NCBI GenBank assembly: GCA_017524385.1
Contig: JAFWSS010000041.1
Span: 1 to 33,062, forward strand
Direction of reading: 5' to 3'
Source of the DNA: Prevotella sp.
Lineage (GTDB): Bacteria; Bacteroidota; Bacteroidia; Bacteroidales; Bacteroidaceae
Length of the DNA stretch: 33,062 nt
This document shows, one piece after another, positions 1 through 7,363 of this stretch. Below the pieces are notes generated by a model. The model was not told the DNA's origin. It searched no databases and saw nothing but the letters and a program-made list of their open reading frames with translations. The translations under genes and the position numbers were made by a program. Each line of letters starts with the position of its first letter. The first letter of the stretch is position 1.

Positions 1-425
1 GTCTGTTTGTAGGCACGTTGGATGAGGCCGGAAAACAATGCTCCCGGAGTGGTTTCTATGGGGTTGTTGCCATACACTTCTGCAAGAGGTAGCAATTGCC
101 TCATCAATGCTCGTCGCAATTCCTCCTTGTTTTCCTGTCCCTTGGCCATGCTCACGTCGATGTGCAACACAGGGTAGCGTTTCCACTCCTTCTCCAGCGC
201 CATCACCTTCAACCCCTCGAAGAGTTCGCGCTCGCCCCTGAAGAACGAGCACAACGTGGTGGTGAGCAGCGACTTGCCAAACCGGCGAGGACGACTCAGG
301 AAGATGAAGGGGCTTACTCTTGTCATCTTCCATATCAGGTCGGTCTTGTCGATATATACATAACCTTCACTTCTCAACCGTGAGAAGGTCTGTATGCCTA
401 CTGGATAGCGTCTTTCCTGTTCCAT
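1..425 (-). CDS. AAA-ATPase-like protein (PF09820 type), partial
   Basis: This is the N-terminal part of a minus-strand gene that runs off the left edge, with 141 codons visible from an ATG at 425. The start MEQERRYPVGIQTFSRLR, followed by a YVYIDKTDLIW segment and the Walker A-like stretch FLSRPRRFGKSLL at about residues 43-55, is the classical opening of the Bacteroidota AAA-ATPase-like family. In full-length members a PD-(D/E)XK nuclease-like domain (DUF1703) usually follows, but that part lies outside the window. Here the usual Gly before RPRRFGKS is Ser. These genes occur as many divergent paralogues in Bacteroidales genomes and their role is not established. A promoter-like TAACTTTG lies at 461-454 on the same strand. 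The family call is firm; the function is unknown. Confidence 0.85.
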   Translation of the reverse strand, partial: MEQERRYPVGIQTFSRLRSEGYVYIDKTDLIWKMTRVSPFIFLSRPRRFGKSLLTTTLCSFFRGERELFEGLKVMALEKEWKRYPVLHIDVSMAKGQENKEELRRALMRQLLPLAEVYGNNPIETTPGALFSGLIQRAYKQ

Positions 426-453
426 TGTCAATGCTCATTGTTGAAAAACGCTT

Positions 454-520
454 CAAAGTTAGTGAAAAAATCCGATTATGTGACCAAAAAGCTATTATTT
501 AGTGAAAAAAAACCGATTAT
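454..520 (-). promoter_or_regulatory. Promoter region of the AAA-ATPase gene with a direct repeat
   Basis: On the minus strand TAACTTTG (461-454) fits the Bacteroidota -7 consensus TAnnTTTG and sits about 30 nt before the ATG. Upstream lie two near-identical words, AGTGAAAAAATCCGATTAT at 461-479 and AGTGAAAAAAAACCGATTAT at 501-520 (plus-strand reading), spaced about 40 nt apart. No clear -33 TTTG is seen at the right distance. The paired words could be operator-like or recombination-related; that is inference. Confidence 0.4.
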
Positions 521-660
521 TAGATAATCTGAAAAATTATCATTATCTTTACACCGTCATTTGAGAAATTGCACCGTGGCTAAGTGCTTGGAGGCTAAAA
601 CCGACATGCTGCAAGGCTCTCGCTACTGTCTTTGATTCAAATGATTGTGGACAATTGAAA

Positions 661-1866
661 ATGAAAATGAAAATACGTAGTATATTTTTCCACTTGTTAT
701 TGGCATGCCTCCCTGTCATCATCGTGGCTGGTTGCAGGAAAATGGAAGGTGACAACACTGCCGAAGAAAAAAGACAAGGGCAGCCCTTGCCTGTGAAGGG
801 CAGCCAACTGACATTGGTGTTTGTTGGAGACATCATGCAGCAAGAAGACCAAATCAAGTCGGCCATGCGCGACTCGGACAGGTTTGACTATTCCGGAGTC
901 TTCGACTTGGTGAAACCGGAAATCAGTGGTGCCGACCTTGCCGTCGCTAACTTGGAGACTACTTTTGGAGGCAAACCCTATGTCGGCTTTCCTCGCTTCA
1001 GTTCGCCTGACGAATGGATGGATGCCATTAAGGACTGTGGTTTCGACATCGTGACCACCAGCAACAACCATACCATGGACACGGGATTGGAGGGGGCACT
1101 GAGAACCCTGGACATCATCGACAAAGCACAACTTTTGCGCCTTGGCTCCTACCGCAACTCGGAAGAACGCGAACAAAACTACCCGCTGCTCGTGGAGAAG
1201 AACGGCATAAAACTGTGTCTGCTTAACTTCTGCTATGGCACCAACGACATTGAAGGGCATGAGATAAAGAAAACAGTCAAATATACAAAACATGTGCCAC
1301 CACCTCTTGTCGTCAACTTCATCGATACCGCCGTCATTGCGAAAGACCTCGAAAAAGCCAAGGCCATGAAACCAGATGTCATCATTGCACTACCACACAC
1401 GGGGTTTGAATACGAAACAATCCAAAGCCAATTGCAGGAAGACATGGCACAATGGCTCTTCGACAAAGGGGTGGACCACGTACTCTTCTGCCACCCACAT
1501 GTGGTGCAACCGTTGGAAGTGAGAACTTTCAACGGGGGGCGACACCTGGTGGCTTTCTCCCTCGGTAATTTCATCTCTGCACAGACACCATCTCCCACAA
1601 ACGGCGGAATCATCGTCAAACTAACCCTGGAGAAAACAGAGAGCGGTACGAAAATGGTTGATTGCTCATACGATTTGACATGGCTCTCAAGACCTTTCCT
1701 TTCTGGAAAAAACGTGTTCACCATCTATCCGGAAAATTATCCCACAGACCAATTGAACTACTTGGAAAAGGAAAGGCGCGACCTCATCTTCGGCAACTTG
1801 CACAAGTTGATGGAAAAACACAACAAGGGCTTTGAAAATGGAAGAATGAAGAAAAATAATAATTGA
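661..1866 (+). CDS. CapA-family lipoprotein (PGA_cap metallophosphatase fold)
   Basis: The 401-aa product belongs to the CapA/PgsA family (PF09587), named for poly-gamma-glutamate capsule synthesis but structurally a calcineurin-like phosphatase. It starts with a lipoprotein signal peptide ending in VAGC (Cys25), so it should be membrane-anchored on the periplasmic side or exported. Family motifs appear in order: GDIM near residue 56, NLETTF near 97, TSNNHTMD near 134, PHTGFEY near 247, CHPHVVQPLE near 280 and SLGNF near 305. I chose ATG 661; an in-frame TTG six bases upstream is a weaker alternative. The gene stands alone, bounded by a tRNA array and a terminator, with no capsule genes nearby, so a capsule role is not supported by context. 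The substrate is unknown. Confidence 0.85.
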   Translation: MKMKIRSIFFHLLLACLPVIIVAGCRKMEGDNTAEEKRQGQPLPVKGSQLTLVFVGDIMQQEDQIKSAMRDSDRFDYSGVFDLVKPEISGADLAVANLETTFGGKPYVGFPRFSSPDEWMDAIKDCGFDIVTTSNNHTMDTGLEGALRTLDIIDKAQLLRLGSYRNSEEREQNYPLLVEKNGIKLCLLNFCYGTNDIEGHEIKKTVKYTKHVPPPLVVNFIDTAVIAKDLEKAKAMKPDVIIALPHTGFEYETIQSQLQEDMAQWLFDKGVDHVLFCHPHVVQPLEVRTFNGGRHLVAFSLGNFISAQTPSPTNGGIIVKLTLEKTESGTKMVDCSYDLTWLSRPFLSGKNVFTIYPENYPTDQLNYLEKERRDLIFGNLHKLMEKHNKGFENGRMKKNNN

Positions 1867-1923
1867 AGCACCGAATTGGGCACCCAAAATGAAGTCCCAA
1901 ATGACAACGCTATATTTCACATT

Positions 1924-1954
1924 GCATCGCCAAGTTTTTGGCGATGCTTTTTTT
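1924..1954 (+). terminator. Rho-independent terminator after the CapA-like gene
   Basis: A perfect 10-bp stem (GCATCGCCAA at 1924-1933 with TTGGCGATGC at 1938-1947) with a GTTT loop is followed by seven T residues. It lies 57 nt after the stop codon and closes the CapA-like transcription unit. Confidence 0.9.
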
Positions 1955-2165
1955 ACCTATTGAATCCTCTCTGCTTTTTCAAAAATACATTATTTCATTC
2001 ACATTGCGCCCGTTGTCCGATTAACTTACTGATTCTCAATAGTGTCATTTTTAATAATAAGGCTTTGGGTGTACCACGGATTTCTCTTTTTCATAAGGAA
2101 GTGAAGAAAAAACACACTTTTTTTTGATTTTTTCCGCTACGCAAATACTCTGCGGAGCACCTGCG

Positions 2166-2173
2166 TACCTTTG
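2166..2173 (+). promoter_or_regulatory. Putative -7 element of the tRNA array
   Basis: TACCTTTG matches the Bacteroidota TAnnTTTG element and lies 50 nt before the first tRNA, a usual distance for a tRNA operon. No convincing TTTG is seen about 19 nt upstream, so the call rests on one box. The stretch 1955-2165 before it contains no gene I can support. Confidence 0.45.
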
Positions 2174-2222
2174 CATCGGAAAAAGAAAACAAAGCCTGAC
2201 AAGTGAGTCAGAAAGAATAGAA

Positions 2223-2296
2223 GGGAATATAGCTCGAAGGTCGAGCGGGTGGCTGTTAACCACCTGGTGATGGTTCGATTCCATCTGTTCCCGCCA
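2223..2296 (+). tRNA. tRNA-Asn (anticodon GTT)
   Basis: A complete cloverleaf can be folded: acceptor GGGAATA/TGTTCCC with one G-T pair, D-stem GCTC/GAGC with a short 7-nt loop, anticodon stem GGTGG/CCACC around the loop CTGTTAA (GTT at its centre), and T-stem GATGG/CCATC with loop TTCGATT. The discriminator is G2293 and CCA is encoded at 2294-2296. The acceptor and D-loop look unlike the standard chromosomal tRNA-Asn as I remember it, suggesting an accessory isoacceptor. Confidence 0.85.
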
Positions 2297-2309
2297 CAAA
2301 AGAAAAGTT

Positions 2310-2382
2310 GCATCGTTGGTGTAGTGGAAAGCATAAGGAGATCGCCATTCTCCAGAGGTCAGTTCGAATCTGATACGATGCT
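2310..2382 (+). tRNA. tRNA-Gly-like (anticodon GCC, C33)
   Basis: Acceptor arms GCATCGT/ACGATGC, T-arm GTCAG-TTCGAAT-CTGAT and anticodon stem GGAGA/TCTCC are perfectly paired. The seven-base loop TCGCCAT puts GCC in the anticodon, reading Gly codons GGC/GGT, but position 33 is C where tRNAs almost always have U. Position 26 also seems to be two bases (AA). No CCA is encoded and the discriminator is T. It may be a working unusual tRNA or a decaying one. Confidence 0.6.
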
Positions 2383-2408
2383 CAATATGATAAAGGATGG
2401 ATTTAATT

Positions 2409-2482
2409 CGGGATTTAGCTCAGTTGGGTAGAGCTGCTGTCTCTTAAACAGTAGGGCGTGGGTTCGAGTCCCACAATCTCGA
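2409..2482 (+). tRNA. tRNA-Lys (anticodon CTT), copy 1
   Basis: This is a regular 74-nt cloverleaf: acceptor CGGGATT/AATCTCG, D-stem GCTC/GAGC, anticodon stem GCTGT/ACAGT around CTCTTAA with anticodon CTT, variable loop AGGGC, and T-arm GTGGG-TTCGAGT-CCCAC. Discriminator is A2482; CCA is not encoded. It reads AAG. It differs from copy 2 only by one base in the variable loop. Confidence 0.92.
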
Positions 2483-2492
2483 CAAATATCAT

Positions 2493-2566
2493 GGGGGGTA
2501 ACTCAGTGGATAGAGTCACTGTTTCCTAAACAGTTTGGCGCAGGTCGAATCCTGCAATCCTCACCA
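2493..2566 (+). tRNA. tRNA-Arg-like (anticodon CCT), probably decayed
   Basis: The anticodon arm is ACTGT-TTCCTAA-ACAGT, giving anticodon CCT (AGG codons), and CCA is encoded at 2564-2566. Compared with the intact copy at 2657-2729, the 5' acceptor reads GGGGGG in place of GGGGATT, so its inner pairs with AATCCTC are lost, and the T-loop has six bases (TCGAAT) in place of seven. Both defects suggest a non-functional copy, though sequencing error in a homopolymer cannot be excluded from one sequence. Confidence 0.6.
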
Positions 2567-2572
2567 ACAATT

Positions 2573-2646
2573 CGGGATTTAGCTCAGTTGGGTAGAGCTG
2601 CTGTCTCTTAAACAGTAGGCCGTGGGTTCGAGTCCCACAATCTCGA
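2573..2646 (+). tRNA. tRNA-Lys (anticodon CTT), copy 2
   Basis: The sequence equals the first tRNA-Lys of the array except for one variable-loop base (AGGCC for AGGGC). The cloverleaf is complete with anticodon CTT and discriminator A2646; CCA is not encoded. Confidence 0.92.
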
Positions 2647-2656
2647 CCTATTTCTT

Positions 2657-2729
2657 GGGGATTTAACTCAGTGGATAGAGTGACTGTCTTCTAAACAGTT
2701 TGGCGCAGGTTCGAATCCTGCAATCCTCA
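2657..2729 (+). tRNA. tRNA-Arg (anticodon TCT)
   Basis: A complete 73-nt cloverleaf: acceptor GGGGATT/AATCCTC, D-stem ACTC/GAGT, anticodon arm ACTGT-CTTCTAA-ACAGT giving TCT (AGA and AGG codons), and T-arm GCAGG-TTCGAAT-CCTGC. Discriminator A2729 is followed by CA only. It is the last gene of the array. Confidence 0.9.
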
Positions 2730-2920
2730 CATAGTGTTTCACCAGCTTCCATATCGGTTGCAGTTCCAAGAACCACATTGATTGTCACACAGAACTTTTT
2801 TAACTGCATTTTTTCAAGGAATAGTGAAATAAGGTGTCCTTTTTGTAATCTGTTTTTTCATAAAGATTACGTTTCGCTTTCTTTGCCAAGAGGTTTCGTT
2901 CAATAATCGGTGCGCATATC

Positions 2921-2953
2921 CTCTCCCCGGGGAGGGGCGGGGTGGGGGCTTTG
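2921..2953. repeat. GC-rich palindromic repeat-like element
   Basis: The 12-bp palindrome CTCCCCGGGGAG (2923-2934) is followed by a G-rich tract (GGGCGGGGTGGGGG). It stands out in an AT-rich gene-free stretch. Similar CCCCGGGG-plus-GGGGTGGGG words occur as dispersed elements in Bacteroidota genomes, from memory. No other feature is seen in 2730-3090. Confidence 0.45.
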
Positions 2954-3095
2954 ATTAACAGTCGATACAACAAATTGGACATCCTAATAGTGAAATCAGT
3001 GTTTCAATCCACTGAAAATGAGGAGTTATATCCTTTATGTTACAAAATTAACAAAATTTAACCCAACATAGGTGATAGATTTTTGATTTCCGTTA

Positions 3096-3200
3096 TATAT
3101 TTGTAGTTGGAATCAGCATTGCAATAAGTGTAAGTAAAGGTTTGAACAAAAGATGTTTTAGGAATGGCCGTCGCCGACCCGTGAGGAAAGGTGGCGGTTT
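3096..3200 (+). ncRNA. Candidate small RNA or orphan terminated transcript
   Basis: TATATTTG at 3096-3103 fits the -7 box, and a terminator-like hairpin follows: CCGTCGCC with GGTGGCGG near 3169-3191, then six T residues. Between them is about 90 nt without a reading frame worth calling. The next gene is on the opposite strand, so the hairpin serves no known plus-strand gene. No good -33 box is seen. It could also be the end of readthrough transcription from the tRNA array. Confidence 0.4.
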
Positions 3201-3208
3201 TTTCATTT

Positions 3209-4189
3209 CTAAAACTCCACGTAGGGGGCTAACTTGCTGATGACCTCTGGTGTGAAGTCGGGTAGGAGGGAGAGCTCGTCGAGTGAATGGAGCGGTCCCT
3301 TGAGCCTGACGCGGTCGACGATGGCTTTTGCCATATAAAAATTGATATAAGGATGCTTGCGCAGTTGTGCAAGTGTGAGATGGTTGACATTGAGTTTCCT
3401 CACATCCGACGGTTGAAGTACGAAGAAGTTGGTGGCCTCCTGAGGGAAACCCTCGATTTCCATAAGTTGGTTGATGGAGCAGAATCCTCCCAGACTTTCC
3501 CTGTAGGCCACTACTTTCCGGGCATAATAACTACCAATGCCCGGCACTTTCTTGAGTGTCGTGGTGTCTGCCCGATTGAGGTCGAGGTGCTCCCCCGCCT
3601 TGAGTTTGACAGGGTACATCAAGGTGTCTCTCGTGTAGGAGGGCGTGGCATCGTCTGCCCCACGGGCACTCGACGTGTAGCCGGAAGAGGAACCGCTCCT
3701 CTGGGTATAGCCACCCCTTGACGGGTAGCTTTGACTATGAGACTGGTTCCCATAAACGTCGGCGGCGGGACGGAAATCGGGGGAGATGTGGATATAGGGC
3801 TCCAGTTCCCGGTATTGCTTCACCGTAAGCCCATACACCCTGGCGAAGTCTGTCGGTTGGCGAAACACTCCACCCTTTGCCCTGTATTTCAGGATGTTCT
3901 TCACTTGCCAAGGTTGAAGCCCCAAGGAGAGTAACTGCGCACTGTCTGCAAGATTGGGGTCGAAAGGCGCAAGTCTCACCTCCCGCCCTTCAACGGCAAA
4001 CCCTTCGGCATCTTGGCGGGCGGCAACTTCCACATTCACATCATCTTCACCGACAGGTTCACCGCCCTCAGTGGCATCATTGCTCTTTCCCACAAGCCAG
4101 ATGCCAACAACGGCTGCCACTGCTACGGTCAGGGCAACAAGGATGGCCTTGCGGTCGGACTTGGGAAAATAGAAGAATTCCTTGAACAT
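3209..4189 (-). CDS. Membrane-anchored helix-hairpin-helix (ComEA-like) protein
   Basis: The 326-aa product has a short cytosolic N-terminus (MFKEFFYFPKSDRKA), one transmembrane helix at about residues 14-34, a Ser/Tyr/Gly-rich low-complexity linker around 140-185, and three helix-hairpin-helix-type segments. The second, DLNRADTTTLKKVPGIGSYY, is the best match to the ComEA DNA-binding consensus, and the third begins LNVNHLTLAQLRKHPYI. ComEA proteins bind incoming DNA during transformation, but many Bacteroidota proteins of this kind have no proven role. I start at ATG 4189, before the membrane helix; an open frame reaches back to 4267 but its extra residues look non-coding. It is separated from the transporters by a repeat-rich gap. 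Confidence 0.8.
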   Translation of the reverse strand: MFKEFFYFPKSDRKAILVALTVAVAAVVGIWLVGKSNDATEGGEPVGEDDVNVEVAARQDAEGFAVEGREVRLAPFDPNLADSAQLLSLGLQPWQVKNILKYRAKGGVFRQPTDFARVYGLTVKQYRELEPYIHISPDFRPAADVYGNQSHSQSYPSRGGYTQRSGSSSGYTSSARGADDATPSYTRDTLMYPVKLKAGEHLDLNRADTTTLKKVPGIGSYYARKVVAYRESLGGFCSINQLMEIEGFPQEATNFFVLQPSDVRKLNVNHLTLAQLRKHPYINFYMAKAIVDRVRLKGPLHSLDELSLLPDFTPEVISKLAPYVEF

Positions 4190-4297
4190 GGTGAAAACAG
4201 GTATATGACTTTTACAATATTGAAAAATAGTGATATGTGGTGTAGGGACTCGTAAAAAGTCAACCAAGTAAAAATGGAACTACAAGTAAACATATGC

Positions 4298-4375
4298 CTC
4301 CCAAAAGTGAACATATGCCCCTTTAACTCCTCTTGATAATTATAAATTATAAATTATTAATTATTAATTATTTAA
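4298..4375. repeat. Dispersed ACATATG/TTTAACTCC element and AT-rich repeats
   Basis: Positions 4298-4334 match 26569-26605 in the array before obg, in the same orientation, with two differences in 37 nt. Core words are AAGTGAACATATG and CCCCTTTAACTCC. It is followed by AT-rich tandem words (ATAAATT, ATTAATT) to 4375. The element lies in the gap after the distal transporter gene. Confidence 0.7.
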
Positions 4376-4394
4376 CCCTCCCCTTCAACTCCAG

Positions 4395-5762
4395 TTACAC
4401 CACTCCTAATTGATGCAGGAACACTGCAATGATGCAGATGGGGCATACGAAGCGCACGAAGAAGAGGAAGATCTTGTAGACCGTGGCCGGCAAAGAGTCC
4501 CAATTGGTAACTTGGTCACGCACCACCTTCCTTGGAACATACCATCCCACGAAGAGGCAGGTGAGCAGAGAGCCTAATGGAAGCAACACCTGGGCCGTCA
4601 ATGCATCGCACGCATCGAGGATGTTCATCCCCATCACCTTGGCTGAAGACAACATGCCTTGTGAAAGCGAACAGAAAACGGCGATGACACTGCAGCAGAT
4701 AGTGACAACCCACGCCCCGGCATTGCGCGAGATATGCAGTTCCTCATGGAAGAACGCTGTCCCAATCTCATGCATGGAGATGGTGGAAGTGAGGGCGGCC
4801 AGGGCAAGCAACGCATAGAAAAGAATGGAGATGACATAGCCCAGTGCCGGCATGGTGGCGAACGCCTCGTTGAAGACATTGGGCAATGTGATGAAGATGA
4901 GCGAAGGACCCGAGTCGGGTGCGACACCCACTGAGAATGCAGCGGGGAAAATCATCAGGCCGGCGAGGATGGCGATGAAGGAGTCGATCAGCGCAATCTG
5001 AACCGCCGAACCCACTAAATTCGTCTCACGCTTGAAATAAGAAGCGTAGGTGCACAGACACGCAGTACCAAGGCTGAGTGAGAAGAATGCCTGCCCTAAG
5101 GCCTCGAGAAACACGCTGTGTGTGACCTTGGAGAAGTCGGGATGAAAGAGGAAGCGAACACCCTTCATCGCACCAGGTAGCATGCACGATGCCACGATGA
5201 TGACCAGCAGCAGCACGAAAAGCGTGGGCATGAGGAGTTTGGAGGCTTTCTCTATGCCATTGCGCACACCGCGTGCCACCACCACATGGGTGGCAACGAT
5301 GAACGCCACCGCCCACAACACAGGCTTCCACGGATTGCTGGAAAAGTCTTGGAAATAAGTCTGAACATAGCCGGCGTCACCATCGAGATGGCCCACTATG
5401 GAGGCCAGGAGGTATTGCAGACACCAACCGGCGACGACAGCATAGAAGCCGAGGATGATCATCGAGGTGACCACGCCGAGGTATCCGATGACACGCCAAG
5501 GGGTGCGACCGGCCAACTTGTCATATGCCTTGGCGGCGTTGGAGCCAGAATGACGCCCCACGACAAACTCGGCCACCATTCCGGAGATGCCTAGGATGAA
5601 AACGCAGAAGAAATAGATGAGTATGAAGGCGGCACCTCCGTTCATCCCTGTCATATAGGGAAAACGCCAGATGTTGCCTAAACCCACGGCGGAACCCGCC
5701 GTGGCGAGGATGATGCCCATCTTCGAACCGAAGCTTCCCCTTGTATGTTCGTGCTTCGTCAT
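4395..5762 (-). CDS. Sodium-dependent transporter, NSS (SLC6) family, downstream paralogue
   Basis: The 455-aa protein is a neurotransmitter:sodium symporter family member, an inner-membrane carrier that usually takes up amino acids with Na+. The family hallmark in helix 1, GSAVGLGNIWRFPYMTG, is at residues 23-39 and supplies sodium and substrate contacts in LeuT-type structures. Another conserved stretch, GVAPDSGPSLIFITLPNVF, lies near residue 282. Hydrophobic segments fit 11-12 helices and the length is normal. It follows its paralogue by 12 nt and must share its transcript. The substrate cannot be read from the sequence; a branched or aromatic amino acid is plausible by family. Confidence 0.9.
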   Translation of the reverse strand: MTKHEHTRGSFGSKMGIILATAGSAVGLGNIWRFPYMTGMNGGAAFILIYFFCVFILGISGMVAEFVVGRHSGSNAAKAYDKLAGRTPWRVIGYLGVVTSMIILGFYAVVAGWCLQYLLASIVGHLDGDAGYVQTYFQDFSSNPWKPVLWAVAFIVATHVVVARGVRNGIEKASKLLMPTLFVLLLVIIVASCMLPGAMKGVRFLFHPDFSKVTHSVFLEALGQAFFSLSLGTACLCTYASYFKRETNLVGSAVQIALIDSFIAILAGLMIFPAAFSVGVAPDSGPSLIFITLPNVFNEAFATMPALGYVISILFYALLALAALTSTISMHEIGTAFFHEELHISRNAGAWVVTICCSVIAVFCSLSQGMLSSAKVMGMNILDACDALTAQVLLPLGSLLTCLFVGWYVPRKVVRDQVTNWDSLPATVYKIFLFFVRFVCPICIIAVFLHQLGVV

Positions 5763-5774
5763 ATCCGCAAATGA

Positions 5775-7139
5775 TTAGATGAGACCCAGTTGGTGAAGGA
5801 AGATGAGCAGGATGCTCAACGGGCAGATGAAACGCACGCAGAAGAGATACAACTGGAAGAAGGTGCCTTTCAGCGTGCCCCAGTTGGTGAACTCGTCACG
5901 AACAACCTGTTTCGGGGCCACCCATCCAAGGAAGATGCAAGTGAGCAGACCGCCGATGGGCAGGAAGATTTGACCGGTGACGTAGTCGAAGATGTCGAAC
6001 AGAGGCTTGCCGAAGAGGCTCAGCACATCCCAGGCGCCCAAGGATAGCGAACAAAACACCCCCATCACCATGCAGGCGACTGTAACCAGAACCGCTGCCT
6101 TCGAACGCGACACCTTCATCTCTTCCTGGAGGAAGGCGGTGCTCACTTCATGGAGGGAGATGAGCGACGTGAGAGCCGCCACGGAGAGCAGGACATAGAA
6201 CAGCACTGACACTACGACACCAAGCACAGGTATGGATGCGAAGGCTTGTTGGAAAACATTGGGCAGGGTGATGAACACAAGGGAGGCTCCTGAGTCGGGG
6301 GCCACGCCAACGGAGAATGCTGCGGGGAAAATCATCAGTCCGGCGAGGATGGCCACCATGCAGTCTACAACGCTGATTTGCAATGCCGACTTGAAGAGGT
6401 TGGTATGTCGAGAGAAATAGGAGGCGTAGGTGCAGATGCATCCCATGGCAATGCTGAGGGAATAGAACGACTGTCCCAAGGCGCCCAGAAACACACCCCT
6501 GTCCACCTTTCCGAAGTCGGGCTTGAAAAGGAAGGTGATGCCCTTGCCTGCACCGGGGAGAAGGCACGATGCCACTACTAGCACCAGCAGAAGGATGAAC
6601 AAAAGGGGCATCATCAACTTTGACATCTTTTCTATGCCATTGCGTACGCCACGGACAATGATGAGATGGGTGATGGCGAGGAAAGCTACTGTGGTGATGA
6701 TGGGCTTCACCGGGTGGGAAGAGAAATCCTTGAAATAATTCGTCACGTGTGAGGCGTCTCCGTTGAGTGTTCCCACTGCAGAGCCGAAGACATACTGCAG
6801 GCACCATCCTGACACCACAGCATAGTATCCGGAGATGAGGAATCCTGTCAGTACGCCGAGGTAGCCCACGCATTTCCATGGACTGCCACCGGCCATACGG
6901 TCGTAGGCTCTCGCAGTGTTGGCTGCACCATGGCGCCCGATGATGAATTCGCTCACCATGCAAGGTATGCCCAGCATGAGCACGCAGACGATGTAGATGA
7001 TGATGAAGGCGGCACCGCCGTTCTCACCTGTCATGTATGGGAAGCGCCATATGTTGCCCAAACCAACGGCGGAACCCGCCGTGGCCAGCACCACGCCCAA
7101 CTTGCTGCCAAAACTGGCTCTTTCTGTTGCTTTCGACAT
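5775..7139 (-). CDS. Sodium-dependent transporter, NSS (SLC6) family, upstream paralogue
   Basis: This 454-aa membrane protein is the first gene of the tandem pair. The helix-1 motif GSAVGLGNIWRFPYMTG is at residues 22-38, and GVAPDSGASLVFITLPNVF recurs at about residue 281. The two paralogues align along their whole length without obvious gaps but differ at many positions, so the duplication is old. Different substrate choice, or assembly of related carriers, would be reasons to keep both; neither can be decided here. Confidence 0.9.
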   Translation of the reverse strand: MSKATERASFGSKLGVVLATAGSAVGLGNIWRFPYMTGENGGAAFIIIYIVCVLMLGIPCMVSEFIIGRHGAANTARAYDRMAGGSPWKCVGYLGVLTGFLISGYYAVVSGWCLQYVFGSAVGTLNGDASHVTNYFKDFSSHPVKPIITTVAFLAITHLIIVRGVRNGIEKMSKLMMPLLFILLLVLVVASCLLPGAGKGITFLFKPDFGKVDRGVFLGALGQSFYSLSIAMGCICTYASYFSRHTNLFKSALQISVVDCMVAILAGLMIFPAAFSVGVAPDSGASLVFITLPNVFQQAFASIPVLGVVVSVLFYVLLSVAALTSLISLHEVSTAFLQEEMKVSRSKAAVLVTVACMVMGVFCSLSLGAWDVLSLFGKPLFDIFDYVTGQIFLPIGGLLTCIFLGWVAPKQVVRDEFTNWGTLKGTFFQLYLFCVRFICPLSILLIFLHQLGLI

Positions 7140-7335
7140 ATCCTACCCTTGTAAACTAAAGACTTGTCTTATTCGAAGTCATAGAAGTTAAAGAAGTTAG
7201 TGAAGTCACTCCCCAATCTTCAAAGTTGCGATTAAGCGAGGGCAGGCTAAGCTTGCTTGGAGTCTGCCAAGCGTGAGCAACTTCGGCCGCAGGCCAATTT
7301 TCAATCTTCAATCTTCAATTTTCAATAAAAAACAT
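7140..7335. other. Gene-free divergent region with short repeats
   Basis: The stretch contains GAAGT-rich words at 7176-7208, a small hairpin GCTTGG/CCAAGC at about 7253-7270, and a run of CAATCTT/CAATTTT words at 7299-7325. No reading frame is convincing. It must contain the promoters of both the transporter pair and the VanZ gene. Confidence 0.5.
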
Positions 7336-7343
7336 TACTTTTG
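7336..7343 (+). promoter_or_regulatory. Putative -7 element before the VanZ gene
   Basis: TACTTTTG matches TAnnTTTG and lies 20 nt before the ATG at 7364, which implies a very short leader. A TTTG box at the right distance is not clear. Confidence 0.45.
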
Positions 7344-7363
7344 CATGTTCATTATCAACAAAG

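Larger units (their letters stand above)
2409..2729 (+). repeat. Tandem duplication of a Lys-Arg tRNA pair
   Basis: The Lys-Arg unit is repeated with a period of 164 nt: the Lys genes start at 2409 and 2573, the Arg genes at 2493 and 2657. The Lys copies are almost identical, while the Arg copies differ in anticodon (CCT against TCT), acceptor and T-loop. This is what unequal duplication followed by divergence of one member would leave. Confidence 0.85.

Noticed and set aside
697-1920. Minus-strand frames opposite the CapA-like gene
   Set aside because: They lie within a well-supported plus-strand gene and show no domain.
2051-2431. Short proteins over the tRNA array on either strand
   Set aside because: They are read through the tRNA-Asn and tRNA-Gly genes and have no protein-like character.
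2166-3200. Integrated element using the tRNA genes as attachment sites
   Set aside because: No integrase, relaxase or phage gene, and no displaced direct repeat of a tRNA 3' end is visible in the window.
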